A stretch of 64,000 nt of DNA from Burhinus oedicnemus (lineage: Eukaryota > Chordata > Aves > Charadriiformes > Burhinidae). Both the position numbers and the translations under genes were made by a program. Each line of letters starts with the position of its first letter. Positions within the stretch are counted from its first letter, which is position 1. Under the pieces are notes generated by a model, which was not told the DNA's origin, made no database searches, and was given only the letters and a program-made list of their open reading frames with translations. This document shows positions 49,840-60,781 of the stretch, one piece after another. The stretch lies in contig VFFE01007079.1 in NCBI GenBank assembly GCA_008921705.1, forward strand, positions 1,439,254 to 1,503,253, read 5' to 3'.

Positions 49840-50990
49840 AAGAGAGACGTGCCTCGCTAGGGTGGTTTCGCAGGCTGTGTCTGCTCTGTGCCTTTGCTGT
49901 TGGGCTTTGATCCAGCAGCCTGAGGAACCCGTGGGCTGCGCTCACACCGGGGCACAGCCGGCCTGAGAGCGGGCAGCCGTGAACTGCCAAAACCACCCGT
50001 GGCCGGTAAGCTGAGCTCAGTGTCCGCTGTCCCTTACCTCAGGTGACACCTCAGGGGGCTCGGCTGTAAGCAGAGGTGATGCGGTATGCACGTGGGGGAC
50101 CACTCGTGAAAGCCAACGCAGGTCTCTGTTACCGGGACCTTTCCCCCCCAGCCCCTTCCTTCTCTGTCGCCCTGTGCTCCCAGCAGCGGAGCTGTTGGCT
50201 CCTGGCTACTGTGGGCTCCCGGCCGCTGAGGCAGCGGCTAATGGTCCTCCGCTCCCGGAATGCGATCAGAAACTGTCTATGCACATCTTCCTCCGGCTGG
50301 CTGGGGTGGCAGGGGTCTCGGGTGAGAGGTGGTGCTGACGGCGGGGACTCCTGGCAACAGCACGAGGCGCTTATCCAGGCAGGCTCTGCATCAAATGTTC
50401 CCCTCCGCCTGCATTCGCTCACTTGCTCCTGCCCTTTCCCGGCTGATACTGGGAATTGCCCTGCTCAAGTGGTGCTAATTCAGGAGTCCGGTGCTGGCGT
50501 GCTAGCCTGGGTCTGTGAAACTCTCCTGGGTTTTTCCCTCTTTTCGTAATACAAACAAATTACTTTGGGCTCTCCTGCGGTGGTTTCAGAGGTCTGGGTG
50601 AGCTGGTGGCACAGCAGGAATGTGGCACCAGGGTGGCACGGCAAGGCTGGGGCTGGGGGCCCTCCTCCCACCAAGCACCACGTCCGGCTGGCAAGGGCGG
50701 CCACCGGCGTGTCCCCACGGCGGAGGTGGAGAAGAGCAGCACTTGCTTGTGCAATCGGGCTGCCGCCCGCCGGGGCCGACGCTTCAGCAGTGTGGGCAGC
50801 GAGCGAGGCAGGGCGCCGGGCCAGCACGGAGCGGGGTCAAACGCACGCTCCAGACGTCACCATTACTGACTGCTCCTCTGCTGGCTTGTAGTTCCTTCCT
50901 GGTTTTATTTATTCCTTGTGGCGAGCACCAGCTGAATGCTCCGTTTCATCCCTAGCAGGACGGGGCACACCCAGCGAGGAAAGTTCATCG
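49840..50990. promoter_or_regulatory. CpG-rich island, possible promoter
   Basis: The densest CpG region of the window. The part 50681-50860 has 22 CpGs in 180 bases, and 49840-50360 is also CpG-rich with a poorer middle. All frames are widely open on both strands because of composition. A good donor sequence, CCGGTAAGCT, occurs at about 50004-50013, compatible with a short non-coding first exon on the plus strand. A GACGTCAC CRE-like site lies near 50855. No TATA box or recognisable protein. In birds such islands usually mark promoters, but GC-rich tandem-repeat remnants can look alike. Confidence 0.45.
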
Positions 50991-52239
50991 TGGCTCCAGC
51001 CAAGCTGGGAGTCTCTGCGGGGTTACTCTCGGCAGTAGCTACTGGGACTCATTTGACTGGCAAAAATATGACGAGTAAAACTTAAAGAAGGAGGCAGAGC
51101 CAAACCTGTCGGCTCTTTCCAAAGCAGAGCTAGGTAAAAACTGCTGTTTATTGGGTCACGCCAGCTGCTATGGCCCCTTTTCTCTAGTGTAAAGGCACAA
51201 AGAAACCAGACTGTGACTGAAAAACCTCATCTTGCGTGTTTGCCGCTCTGGCTGTCAGAAGGATGGGAACTGTTGAAATTAATGTATATGTGACACTGAT
51301 TACTTTCATTGTGTGTACTTCTCTGATGCTTACATATGGGAGGCACACCCCGGTATCGCCCACTACCTCTGAAGCTGACTTTCTTCTGTTTTGAGATCTC
51401 TATGCAAGTTTATCCGGCTGTTCTTCCTAATCACTGTATGGCTTTTATTTAGCAGCCATCACTGTGCCAAATTCTTTTTATCTTCTCCCTTCCAAATACA
51501 TTCTATACTTGGGAGGCTGCTGGGCACCCCCCACCCCACGAAGTGTCACAGCTTGCCCTTCAGGTGATTCCTCTGCAGCCCCCGTGGCAGGGAAGAATAT
51601 TGCAAAATGTTGCTAACCTGACACCGTTTTTCTGCAAGTTTCCCTCCTAAATCCGGCAGACTTGGAGGAAGTAATTGCTCCATCTTTGGCTCAAGATAAC
51701 TTCTGACACCATGTAATGTTTTATAAATACTCAAGAGGCAGGTTTTTCAGGAGAGAAGACACACTACCTATTATTAAGTGCATGAGCAGGCAGCTCTCTA
51801 ATTCTACTCCAGCATTTAGCAGCTTCTGAAGTTTTACTTCAGTAGAACCAGGATTTCACCATTTTGGTGGATGCGGGACACTCTCAGCAGTTCAGTGTGA
51901 TTATCAGCACGGTCACATCCATACCAAAATTATATGATTTCATTTCTTAGTCATGTTCCTGCTTGCAACTAGATACCTCATCCCTAATATTCCTTGGGTA
52001 GCTCTGGTATCTTTTTATGTACAGACCTATTTCCTTTCTGGACGTGGTACTGAAATATGACCAGGTGCCAAGGTAGAAAGTGCATGTGAAAAGCAGATTA
52101 GCTCATCAGTATGGCAACTAGTCCAATAGCCAAGAGTCTGTGTACAAATTACACTTTTGGGTGGACTGAACTATACCGTAAACACACGAGAGAGTATTCT
52201 CACTGACTTGGGATTTTTCTATTACATAAATAAAGTCAT
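50991..52239. other. Non-coding stretch, no named gene
   Basis: Mixed composition, no exon recognised. The possible gypsy-like scrap at 51560-51735 is listed separately. Confidence 0.45.
51560..51735 (-). mobile_element. Possible decayed Ty3/gypsy-like gag start
   Basis: On the minus strand a 'tggtgtcagaagtta' segment, like a tRNA-Leu primer-binding site, is followed within 20 bases by an ATG and a short frame containing LPPSLPDLGGKLAE. This recalls the gypsy gag start pattern PLxLxGNLAENW. The rest of the domain is not recognisable and no LTR was found nearby, so this may be coincidence. Confidence 0.2.
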
Positions 52240-52640
52240 ATTTATTTCTTTGGCTCAAGAAAATATTGTGACTAAAACATTGAGGGAGATCAAAGAGGCG
52301 AAAAAAACCCTAAATAAAACAGTCATAATTGGTGAGTCCAGCTTCCCTCTTATGAACTGGTCAAATGGGACAGAGAAAAACAAGTTCTTAAGCCCCTCAG
52401 TAATCACAGTTGAAATAACTAGCTGCAGAGCACACCGGAGGGGAGGCTATTCTTAGCTCTGTCCTAACCACCACAGACAAGTTATCTCAAGATGTAGCTA
52501 TAGCTGAACCACTAAGCAGCAGTGAGTACGGTGAGTGGTGCTGTATTTTGTTTGAAATCGAAGCTTCCTCTTTTGTTAGGAACACATGGAAATATCTGAA
52601 GAAAAACTGGTATTTAGAATACTTCAGGAAATGGGCAAAT
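52240..52640 (+). mobile_element. Decayed LINE (CR1-like) endonuclease region
   Basis: One frame reads LREIKEAKKT, then VIIGESSFPLMNW, then NKFL. This parallels the CR1 endonuclease block LxxLKEA, VxMGDFNxPDIxW, KFL, in which the catalytic GDFN has decayed to GESS. After a frame change the text reads LSQDVAIAEPLSSSEYGEW and then FEI, parallel to the LVGDVxVxxxLGxSDHEMVEFxI end of the domain, with the catalytic SDH lost. Stops and frameshifts make it non-functional. CR1 is the best guess among LINE clades with this domain. Confidence 0.5.
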
Positions 52641-53109
52641 TAGGTCTGACAGAAGAGTGATATGTAAAATAACGAATGTAAGACAAAAGGTGCATCAGGG
52701 AATTCTCAGACACCTTTCATCATAACAAAGCTAAAAGCCATGCAAGATATAGAAAGATATTTTTCTTTCAAGCCATGGATTTTTTTTCTCTTCTTTCCCC
52801 CACCCCTCCTTTTTCTGACATGCTGTTCCCAGTCAGAGGAGCCGGAGCCTCCCCTCCATCGGTCTGCAATCCTGGGTCTTGCTTGCATGAGACTTTACCC
52901 GTGAGTTAAAGTTGCTCAGACTTCATACTCGCAAACGTATTTTTTTCAGCCCGTGTCTAATGGGTGGAACAACATACTGAGACCTTACTAGTATTCAAGA
53001 AAGGACAATTAAATGCTCAGAAACAGGTCATGAGCTTATCTACAGTGATATTAACTAGGATAAAAATCTTAAGAGATTTAAATGCTTATGATTCACAGCG
53101 TATGTAAGT

Positions 53110-53250
53110 ACTGACTGATGAGACTTAAGGAAATACTTCCCTTTAGGGCAGGCTTTTCCATAATCAACCATTACAGGCACACTTCCTCTGGTCCACGATA
53201 CCGGACTACAGGGACAGCTAGTGTGATCCGGGATGGCAGTTCCCATCTTC
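53110..53250 (+). mobile_element. CR1-like LINE 3' UTR
   Basis: 'actttagggca'-type text leads to 'ggcttttccataatcaacc', 'attacaggcacacttcctc', 'gataccggactacagggac' and 'gtgatccgggatggcagttc'. This follows, in order, the amniote CR1 3' UTR ending 'caggatactgggctagatggacc...tctgatccagtatggcaattcc'. Orientation matches the endonuclease scrap at 52240-52640, so both may come from one element lacking its RT middle. Confidence 0.6.
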
Positions 53251-53486
53251 CTGCAAGGTGGAGTCTGTGGCTGACAATCCCTGTTCTCTCAGAGACATGC
53301 CTACTGCTAATGTAGAGTCCATTTTTGGGTTTCATCAGGCAATACGGGTTTTTCCACTTATTTCTTTTTCCCTGCTTTAAGCTCTTGCCCAGGTAGCCTT
53401 ATTGAAGAACTTCCAGAATTACTGTGTGGATTGATTGTTGATCTGATCTTACACTCAATTAGCCAGTGACTGGTACGTTTGTGTAC

Positions 53487-53515
53487 ACAGAATCATAGAA
53501 TGGTTACAGTTGGAA
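53487..53515 (-). mobile_element. CR1 LINE extreme 3' end
   Basis: 'cagaatcatagaatggtt' followed by 'acagttggaa' is the complement of the bird CR1 terminus, with one copy of the ATTCTATG end repeat plus part of a second. It stops abruptly after 'ttggaa', so only about 29 bases remain. Confidence 0.7.
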
Positions 53516-53589
53516 TGTGTGTTGTTATTAAAGACTGGGCTGTGGACTATGCACAATATAAGTTCAAGAGGAGTTCCCAGTTAGCCTGA

Positions 53590-53608
53590 AAAAAAAAAAA
53601 AAAAAAAA
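53590..53608. repeat. A-run of about 19
   Basis: Near-pure poly-A flanked by 'gcctg' and 'tcttgac'. No retrocopy recognised next to it. Confidence 0.9.
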
Positions 53609-54873
53609 TCTTGACTTTATTGGGAAATTACTTAGTATGGTCTGCTTTGGGCAGGGTCTTGCTTCTGTAGTAGTCACCTGCCTTCAAGACCAGCAGAAGC
53701 TGCAGGTGGGACTTGCAGGAGAGCAGGTGTGATTTTGAGCAAGTGTGGTCCCGTTAGATCAGCAACGAAACCTGTTGTCTCCTGCCACGAAAGAGAGAGG
53801 TCCTGTCAGGCTGCTGCTTCTATGCTGTGAAACTAATGTATGGATACACTTGTAGGAAAGAGAGGGTTGTCTGATGTAAGCAAGTAACAAGGGATCGGTG
53901 GCTGGTGTGGGTGCCTACATCTTGCACATCTAAGGAGCAGCTTCGTACGGTGATGGGAACAGCTCGACATCCACAGCAGTAGCATGATCCTGCACGATGA
54001 AGGCATTAAAAGTTGAAATCAGCTCCCTTTTCTGTTGACAGATCTTTATGATCCTTTCACTGGAAATACTGAAGTCTGCAGTTAAAACGGAAATATGTTT
54101 AAGTAGTATACTTTTGTCTGTATTTTCCTTGGATAAAGGCTGAAGTGAGTACAGTGTGCAAGTGTGATGCAATAAAAGAGGCTTCAAGAAAGAAAAGAGC
54201 ACGAGATGTGTATGTTACAGATGTAAATATCACTAGCAAGGCTGCGCTGCAGAATAAATTGAAAGGTTTATAATGGGTTTCTGTCAAGAGGTTGCATAAT
54301 GGTGAGAAAGGCAATACATGGTTCAAATTCACAGTTCAAGTCTAGAAATGGCAACAGATGGAAAAGTATTGATTTATATTAGCGACAGTAGAAAAATAAA
54401 GGAAATAATTGAGCTACTACAGCTAGTTTCATGCAAAAAGAACAGTGTTCACGTTCCAGTTGCTTGCTGCTACTGGGTGTCAGGGTGACTATAGTAGAGA
54501 TGCCTGTATTTCAACTACTGATGTCCATCTTTGAGCTTTGACAGCCAAATAATTTAATTTTAATAGCTATCAACACTGAATTTAATGGCATTACTCTCTA
54601 TTCAGCTAGTGCTACTGGAAGCAAAATTTTGCCTTAATAGGAAACAAAACCTACCAGATTCTCTCTAGTAGCACAATTCTAGTCAGCACTGGAGAATGGG
54701 GAAGATGTCAAAGATGCAACTATAACCACCTATATGCTGATCAGTCTATACTGACTGACCCTGGATGACTTAAAAACGGTCATGAGATCACTCCAGTCTA
54801 CTGGAATGGAGTTTACATGAAATGGACAATCGCTGGAGCAAAGCATCCCAAATATCCTTTTGTTCCCGGTTAA
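53609..54873. other. Non-coding stretch, no gene seen
   Basis: No exon, RNA gene or repeat family recognised. Minus-strand frames at 53930-54332 show no motif. Confidence 0.5.
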
Positions 54874-54882
54874 AAATCTTTA

Positions 54883-55455
54883 ATGAGATTGGAAAGGCAC
54901 AGAAGTCACTTCTACTTGGCTTTACCCCATACTGAGGGAGTTTTTTTCTGGTCACTTAAAGCAAAATCTGTTCCTTTGTGTCACTTGTACAGGACCTGGC
55001 TTTCTAACTTAGGCTTTGTAAGTATTGGGGCTGCATCTAGACCGAAGGATTTAGGAGAGTTCCCAGCGGGTCCAAGTCCCCCAGGCTGGTACCCTTCTGC
55101 CCAGGCAGCTAGGCTCCTTCCTGTCAAATCCAGAGGGCTGGTGGTGGGTTGCTGCCTCTCCCGTCAACATGGGCTAGCAAGACAGCTGAGGCAGGAATCT
55201 GAAATGGGAATGTGCTCCTGTATCTTCCAGTTGAACCTGAGCCTGTGGTTTAAGCACAGGATAACATCTAAGCTGAAGAGCTGCATGCAAAGCGACCTCC
55301 TGCTCTGTCCGTTCCCGTTCTCTCCGTTCATTTCTCCCCTATCTTTTCCAAGCAGAAATGCTGAGCTGAAGCAGGCTGCGTTCCAGTTGCGTCTCCTGCA
55401 GGGTATTGTGCTGCCCCCCGTTTCATGGAGTTTGGACAGAATTCATCTTGCTTAA
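54883..55455 (+). other. Longest open frame of the window (190 codons), unrecognised
   Basis: Open from 54874 (after an in-frame TAA) to TAA at 55453-55455, first ATG at 54883. The start context is weak (T at -3). The protein shows no signal peptide, membrane segment or domain that I recognise. Composition is moderately GC-rich, which lowers stop density. Its last 33 codons coincide with the exon candidate at 55356. On its own this may be chance. Confidence 0.2.
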
Positions 55456-55539
55456 AGGTAGCTTCTCTTGCGAGCGTAGCTGCGTGGGAATGTGTACCTG
55501 AATGTAAGTCCTGATGTAACTTCGTCCTGGACCAATAAA
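55356..55539 (+). other. Candidate terminal exon with poly(A) signal, unproven
   Basis: About 45 almost pure pyrimidines (55303-55350) run into an AG at 55354-55355, a strong acceptor. The frame that follows ends at TAA 55453-55455, and AATAAA lies at 55534-55539, followed by GT-containing text. Acceptor, stop and poly(A) signal within 185 bases is what a last exon looks like. The peptide tail (NAELKQAAFQLRLLQG and on) matches nothing I know. It could belong to an unannotated or non-coding transcript. Confidence 0.28.
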
Positions 55540-57396
55540 GGCTTTGTAAATTAGGATTTAAAATTATTCAGGAGCCAGCTAAGGATGTGAATCCTGTCTT
55601 GCAAATCTGTGTATTTTCATCAGCCTTCTTTGCACACTTAACTGATAAGATACTGACTTCTCCAGCTGAGTTTAGACTACAGCGAGGTAGCTTTCTGGCA
55701 GAAGTAGCCACAAGTCCACGTTGGGGGAGTGAGGCCTGAAGGACGTTGCTTGTATTCCTTTGGAAAGATCAGGTGTGCCCAGTCCTGGGGGCGCTGCGGA
55801 CAGGCGTGCAGCTGACACGTCCTGCCATTTTCCGCTGGTCCATCTGCCCTCGTAAGTGACAATGCAAAGCTGGGATTTCTGGGGAGACCTCGGCTTCTTC
55901 CTAAAGGAGTACTAATACTGGCCGCTGCGAGAGCAGATGGGATTTGTAGGAACCCCAAGCTCCATCTGTTCACAATAGACTTGATGAGCCCAAGATCGAG
56001 GGCACAGCTGAACGCGACGGCTAGCCCGGCATTGTCAGCTGGAGGTGAAGAACAAGTGGGTCAGAGCAGCGAGATTAGAAAAGACAGTAAAGGCTGTGTT
56101 CTCTTAGAAAATGGCAGAAAACACTTTTCACCGCTGTTGAAATACACCTGCAGCAGAACCAAAAGTCTAGCAAGGCCACCTTCTAAATATGACGGGCTAT
56201 CGTTCGAACGGCCTTATTTTACCTTTTAGGTTGCCAGCGGCCGCAGGGAAGGACTCAGCTAGCTGACTGCACCTTTTACTTCGTGGGTGGAGCTGGCGCA
56301 GCAGCGTTTGTAACCTCAGAAGCTTGAATAACCCAGTTTCTAAAATCATTGCACTCGCCAGCCTATGCAAAGAACATATAATTAGAGCAGCCTTGACTAT
56401 TTCTGTTGAAACAGCTCTTGCAGCTTCTTGTTAGTTCTGATAACAGGAATGTTGCTGCTTCTGCACTAATTGCTCTAACAATCTTCCGAGGGCTCAATCC
56501 TGCAGTTAGTACGTACAGTTCCTGCTGAGTGTGCTGCTCTTCAAACTAAGGGACTGTCAGCCCTGGCAAGAACAGGCAGCAGTGCTGGCTGATGTTCTGC
56601 AAGTTTTTCTTGCATAAGAGGTAGGAAAGACATTATCGCTTGTTATTGATACACTTCTTCACTGTAATCCGCTCAGATAAACATGTTTGCTTCCATCAGG
56701 ATCTCTACAGTTAACTTCTATCAGCGTTCCTGAGCTCAGCTGTGACTTTCGGGAGCGGTCTTACTCTACTGCAAAAAAAATAAGCCCCCTTGGGTAAATG
56801 ATGCGTTCATCCAAGACGGCATCTCTTTGCCGATTAACTCACTGCTTCGTATGGGGAGAAGATGCTAAAGCTCCCTTAACTCTCTGCTACCTTTGACATG
56901 TTTACCATTCTCCAGGACAGGAAAGCTTATGCCTGCCTTTGGCCGGGATTCTCGATTACAACCTGATATTTCCACTTCTGGAGCACCAGGGCACGGTTTG
57001 CCTCCCCATGGCCTAAGTTCTAGAACTGCTCAGCCTCAGGTGAGGCCATATTTGCAAGTGAGCTTGTTTCCTCAGCTGTGTCTTCTTGCCACTGCAATCT
57101 CAAACTATAGCTGTGCATGCACAGAAGACAAAATCAACTACGCATCCTGAAATGCCTAGGATCATCAGAACTTCCCACACAAAAGGCAAAGCTTCCCTTT
57201 TAGAGCCTCGGCTGACATTGGTGGGTCAGGCTAATGCGTTAGCAAGCCAGCACCTTGCCCATGTAACATAGGTTAGAGTGGTGTATTTGAAATACTTTAA
57301 CACAAATTTATCAGTCACTACCTCTGGGGAATTTGCCTGATATGTTGCAATCATCTGGATATTTTAACAGAGTTTCAATAGACTTGCGTCAAAATC
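55540..57396. other. Non-coding stretch, mildly CpG-rich in places
   Basis: 55740-55990 and 56180-56260 carry more CpG than average but no clear island. At 56487-56530, 'ggctcaatcctgcagttag' is probably another palindromic repeat scrap. No exon recognised. Confidence 0.45.
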
Positions 57397-57471
57397 ATTT
57401 TGCCATCATCTTGACATAGTAATGTAGTCTCCAGTGACTGCAGTGACATTATTTTGCCATCATCTTGATAT
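57397..57471. repeat. Local duplication with a 21-bp near-identical core
   Basis: 'attttgccatcatcttgaca' (57397) and 'attttgccatcatcttgata' (57451) are 54 bases apart. The text after each copy is loosely similar, suggesting an old tandem duplication. Confidence 0.85.
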
Positions 57472-58246
57472 CATCTATTACAGCATTGTGGTCCCCATGC
57501 TCTGGCGTTGCTGAGTGCTTTGCCTCATTATATTATTTTCATAAGCTTGCTCTCAAATTAGTGCAAAATAGCTGTGGTTTTCATAGCGAGTTACATGCAT
57601 AGGGGGAGTTCCCTGAAATCAGGAAAGTTATTTCAAGTATACTGATCCGCTATTTTAAGAACACTCCAGATTTTTAACATTTTTCCTTTAAATGACCAAA
57701 ATGTTTAATTCATACAAAACTGCCAGAAAAATGTTCACTTAGGAGGTGAATGATGTTTTACTCGGAGTTTGGCAGGAGTACTGAAAACTGGTTCCAAATT
57801 ATGCTTTGTTCAATTCTCCACCATTAAAAGCAACATAAACTTACTTAATCTTTTTGGGTTGTACACTGGAGGAAATATCGTTTACTGCAGCCTGAAATAG
57901 CCACAGTATTCTTAATGTTTGTGATCTAATGAGTCCTATGTTTGGGATCCAGCTTATTTTGAATAAGCTCAGTCCTTGACTATATCATTTTAAGTCTTGA
58001 TCACAAACATACCCCAAATATCTTCACAGGCACAGGTAATTTCAGGAATGGATAGGCTTGTTGAATTTTCTTGGATAGAGAAAAGCTTGGGTTTGGGCTT
58101 AGCCTGGACAGATTTACTAAAGCCATCTTAAACTCAGCCTTTTTTTGTGGTTAAGACAAACGGCTTCTTCAACGGGATCGTTCATGCAAGTATGAAGTAT
58201 GCATGTAAGTACCTGGAGAATCCAGGAGCGCGAAAGACAGATGTAA

Positions 58247-58306
58247 AGATTCCTACTGACTTTAATGGCTTTAAAGTGGCTTCAGTAGCTTTACATCAGG
58301 CCCTTA
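58247..58306. repeat. Palindromic amniote repeat fragment
   Basis: 'gattcctactgactttaatg' and 'gctttacatcaggccctta' correspond to 'cccattgacttcaatggg' and 'tttggatcaggccctta'. Confidence 0.45.
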
Positions 58307-58751
58307 GAGAGCTTCTACTTGTTAATATTTGTAGAAACAGGTGGAAATTTTAAGCTTGTGCATCAGTCAGTGCACAACGGTAAGCCTCTGGCAAGCCTGT
58401 AAGTATTGGAGTTTGAAACTTAAGCATGGAAACTGCCGTCTGCGGCATTTCAGCCTTCTGTGAACACTAGGGCTGAGGAGGTACCACACTGACATGACTG
58501 GAGAGCCAGCTGACACAGGACCTGATGCTAAATGGCAGTTCATATTTGGCAGCCTTTCCGTGACTTGCTGTAGGGTCCCTTAACACCCTGCCTTGGTGTT
58601 CTCATGTCTCTGTTCCTCTGGTCTCTTTTTCGCCTTTTTAGTTAATCACGTTTTCTAAAGAAAACAGCAGCTAAAAATAGGTATCCAATGAAGGCATTAA
58701 TCCTTTTTTTCATGCCTTCATAGGAGGCCATCAGATTATAAACATGAAGTT

Positions 58752-58762
58752 GGGGGGGGGGG
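58752..58762. repeat. G11 homopolymer
   Basis: Eleven consecutive G's between 'gaagtt' and 'aagag'. Confidence 0.95.
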
Positions 58763-60095
58763 AAGAGTTTGGTTATTTCTTAATCAGGGGAAAAAATAGC
58801 TGGGGTTTCTTTTTTTGCTATTGATGTTACCCTTTTCAAAAGTACACACATAGCAGGAGTTTTAAAGTTTCAGCTTTTAAAGTACGTTGTCTCACATTCC
58901 AGTACTGATCCTTGCAGTATTGTCTCTTGGTTGGCTGCCCTTTCATTTCTCTTCAATTACAGCTCCCTCAAAAGCTGTATAGAAAAAGATGCAAAAGAAT
59001 AACACAGGCCATTATTCTAGGCTTTCAGTGGTGATAGACTCCACTATAGCGGACATTCAAATAATGACTGAACTATCACTTCCCTCAGAGGCTGTTCTAA
59101 CAAAACACCACCAACCAAATTCATGGAGTTAGTTAATATTTAATTGTGACAAGTTACGGGATGGTATGGAATCACTTTTTGTTCAAAACCCGAATTACCT
59201 CATGGTTCTGTTAGCCATATTAAATCTTCATTAGTCCAAAAATGAGTCTGAAATCAGGCCATTCATACACTGACATCTGCTGAGCTTGCAGATGAATAAA
59301 ACTTTGTGCTTCTCCCTTACATTCAGCGGGTTGGCAAACAAATAATTATTTTCTGTTTCTATTTTGTTCATGCAAAGCCACCAAATCTTGGTGCAAATAC
59401 ATGCGACAGTAAATCTCCCATTGTCTCTAACCGGAGCCACGTCTGGGTCCATCTATATGCGAGTTGTTAAGTCATTCCTGAAAAAAAGCTGCCCAGTAAC
59501 CCTGTTAGGATGCCAACTATCATAACTGTGGTCTGTTTTATGGGGCGTGCTGGAAAACTACTTGTGCTGGGGGAAAAGTTACTGACAGAAGCAGCCGCTG
59601 TCCCCAGGATGAGAAAGCAGGCACGTCCCTTAGCGATTCCTTTGTCAGTAGAAGGAGCAGCTTATCTTCATAACGCAGCCAAGGGAAGTCTGAATTCCTA
59701 TCAGGAAAACGGGCGAGGAGCCACTACTACAAGCTGAGTGGGAGGAGGAAGAGAATGGGGAGCAGGTCACTGGGATTCTCCTCTTCTGTAGGCAGCGAGA
59801 GGGGAGTTAGATAAAATGAAAACAGGGTCGGTATCAAAATGGGGATGTTTAATTAAGAGGCAGCAGCAGTGGAGCGAGCAGGGGCAGGAGAAAGGGGGAC
59901 AGAAGATCACGCGAGATGAAGGGATCGTGGGGGAAAGTAGAAAAGTCGAAAAGCTCGAGGGTCGTCTTCTAATTCTCTGGGGTATTTTGACAAGGAGAAG
60001 CATTACTTCTGGAAAAGAATCTGTGCGAGACTTCAGCAGTCGTGCTGGTGGGAGGCAGGAGGAAAGTCTGAGAGGGTTTCATTGATCCTCAGCAA

Positions 60096-60127
60096 GGGGT
60101 GGGTGGGGGGATGCCCTGGGGAAAGGG
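60096..60127 (+). other. Potential G-quadruplex
   Basis: GGGG, T, GGG, T, GGGGGG, ATGCCCT, GGGG, AAA, GGG satisfies four or more G-tracts with loops of at most seven bases. Confidence 0.7.
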
Positions 60128-60730
60128 ACACGGCTGTTGGGGGCAAGGAGAGGCTTTGTATGAGGAGCACTTCCTACATTTCAACGTAGGTGAGTAATAG
60201 TAAATTTTCACGGGGGGGACAGGCAGGTAGAGAGCCCCATCTCCCCAAAGGCAGGGGATGGCTTTTGTGAGCCCGTGTGCCGAAGGGGGTGAGATGAGGT
60301 GTGCGAGGAACAGCTCGGCGTGAAGGATAAAGGGCTTTTGCTCTGGGCCCCCGGGCTGAAGCACAGCGTGGTGTTTAAAATGCTTCTGCCAGGCTCTGCT
60401 CACATCTTTCATTTTAAAACAATGAATATAGTTATTCCTAATTTATTGTAGGATTCTCAGAGCTGGCAGATCACCAACGTTGTTTCTTCTCTCCTTGGAT
60501 TAACCCAGCCAGCGCTCTCTGTATTTCCCTGAGCTGCTGCTGCCAGTGGTGGTGTTTTGAGTCCTGCAGCGCCAGCTCAGTCAGTCACTCACCACAGCCA
60601 GTGCTGGCAGCGAGGCACAAAATAACATGGAAAAAAACCCAGTCTGTAACCCAGCGAAGGGCTGGGTGGCACTGTGAAATCAAGAGCGGACCCGTCCTGC
60701 CAGTGGCTACGTCCGCTCCTGGTTCCCTGC

Positions 60731-60781
60731 TCTCTCTGTCTGTCTGTGTGTGTGTCTGTGTGTGTGAGCACACACGTGTGT
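60731..60781. repeat. (TC)n/(TG)n tract with short palindromes
   Basis: TCTC, TGTC and TGTG units pass into GTGTGTGAGCACACAC and CACACGTGTG, so the tract contains two self-complementary stretches. Confidence 0.9.
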
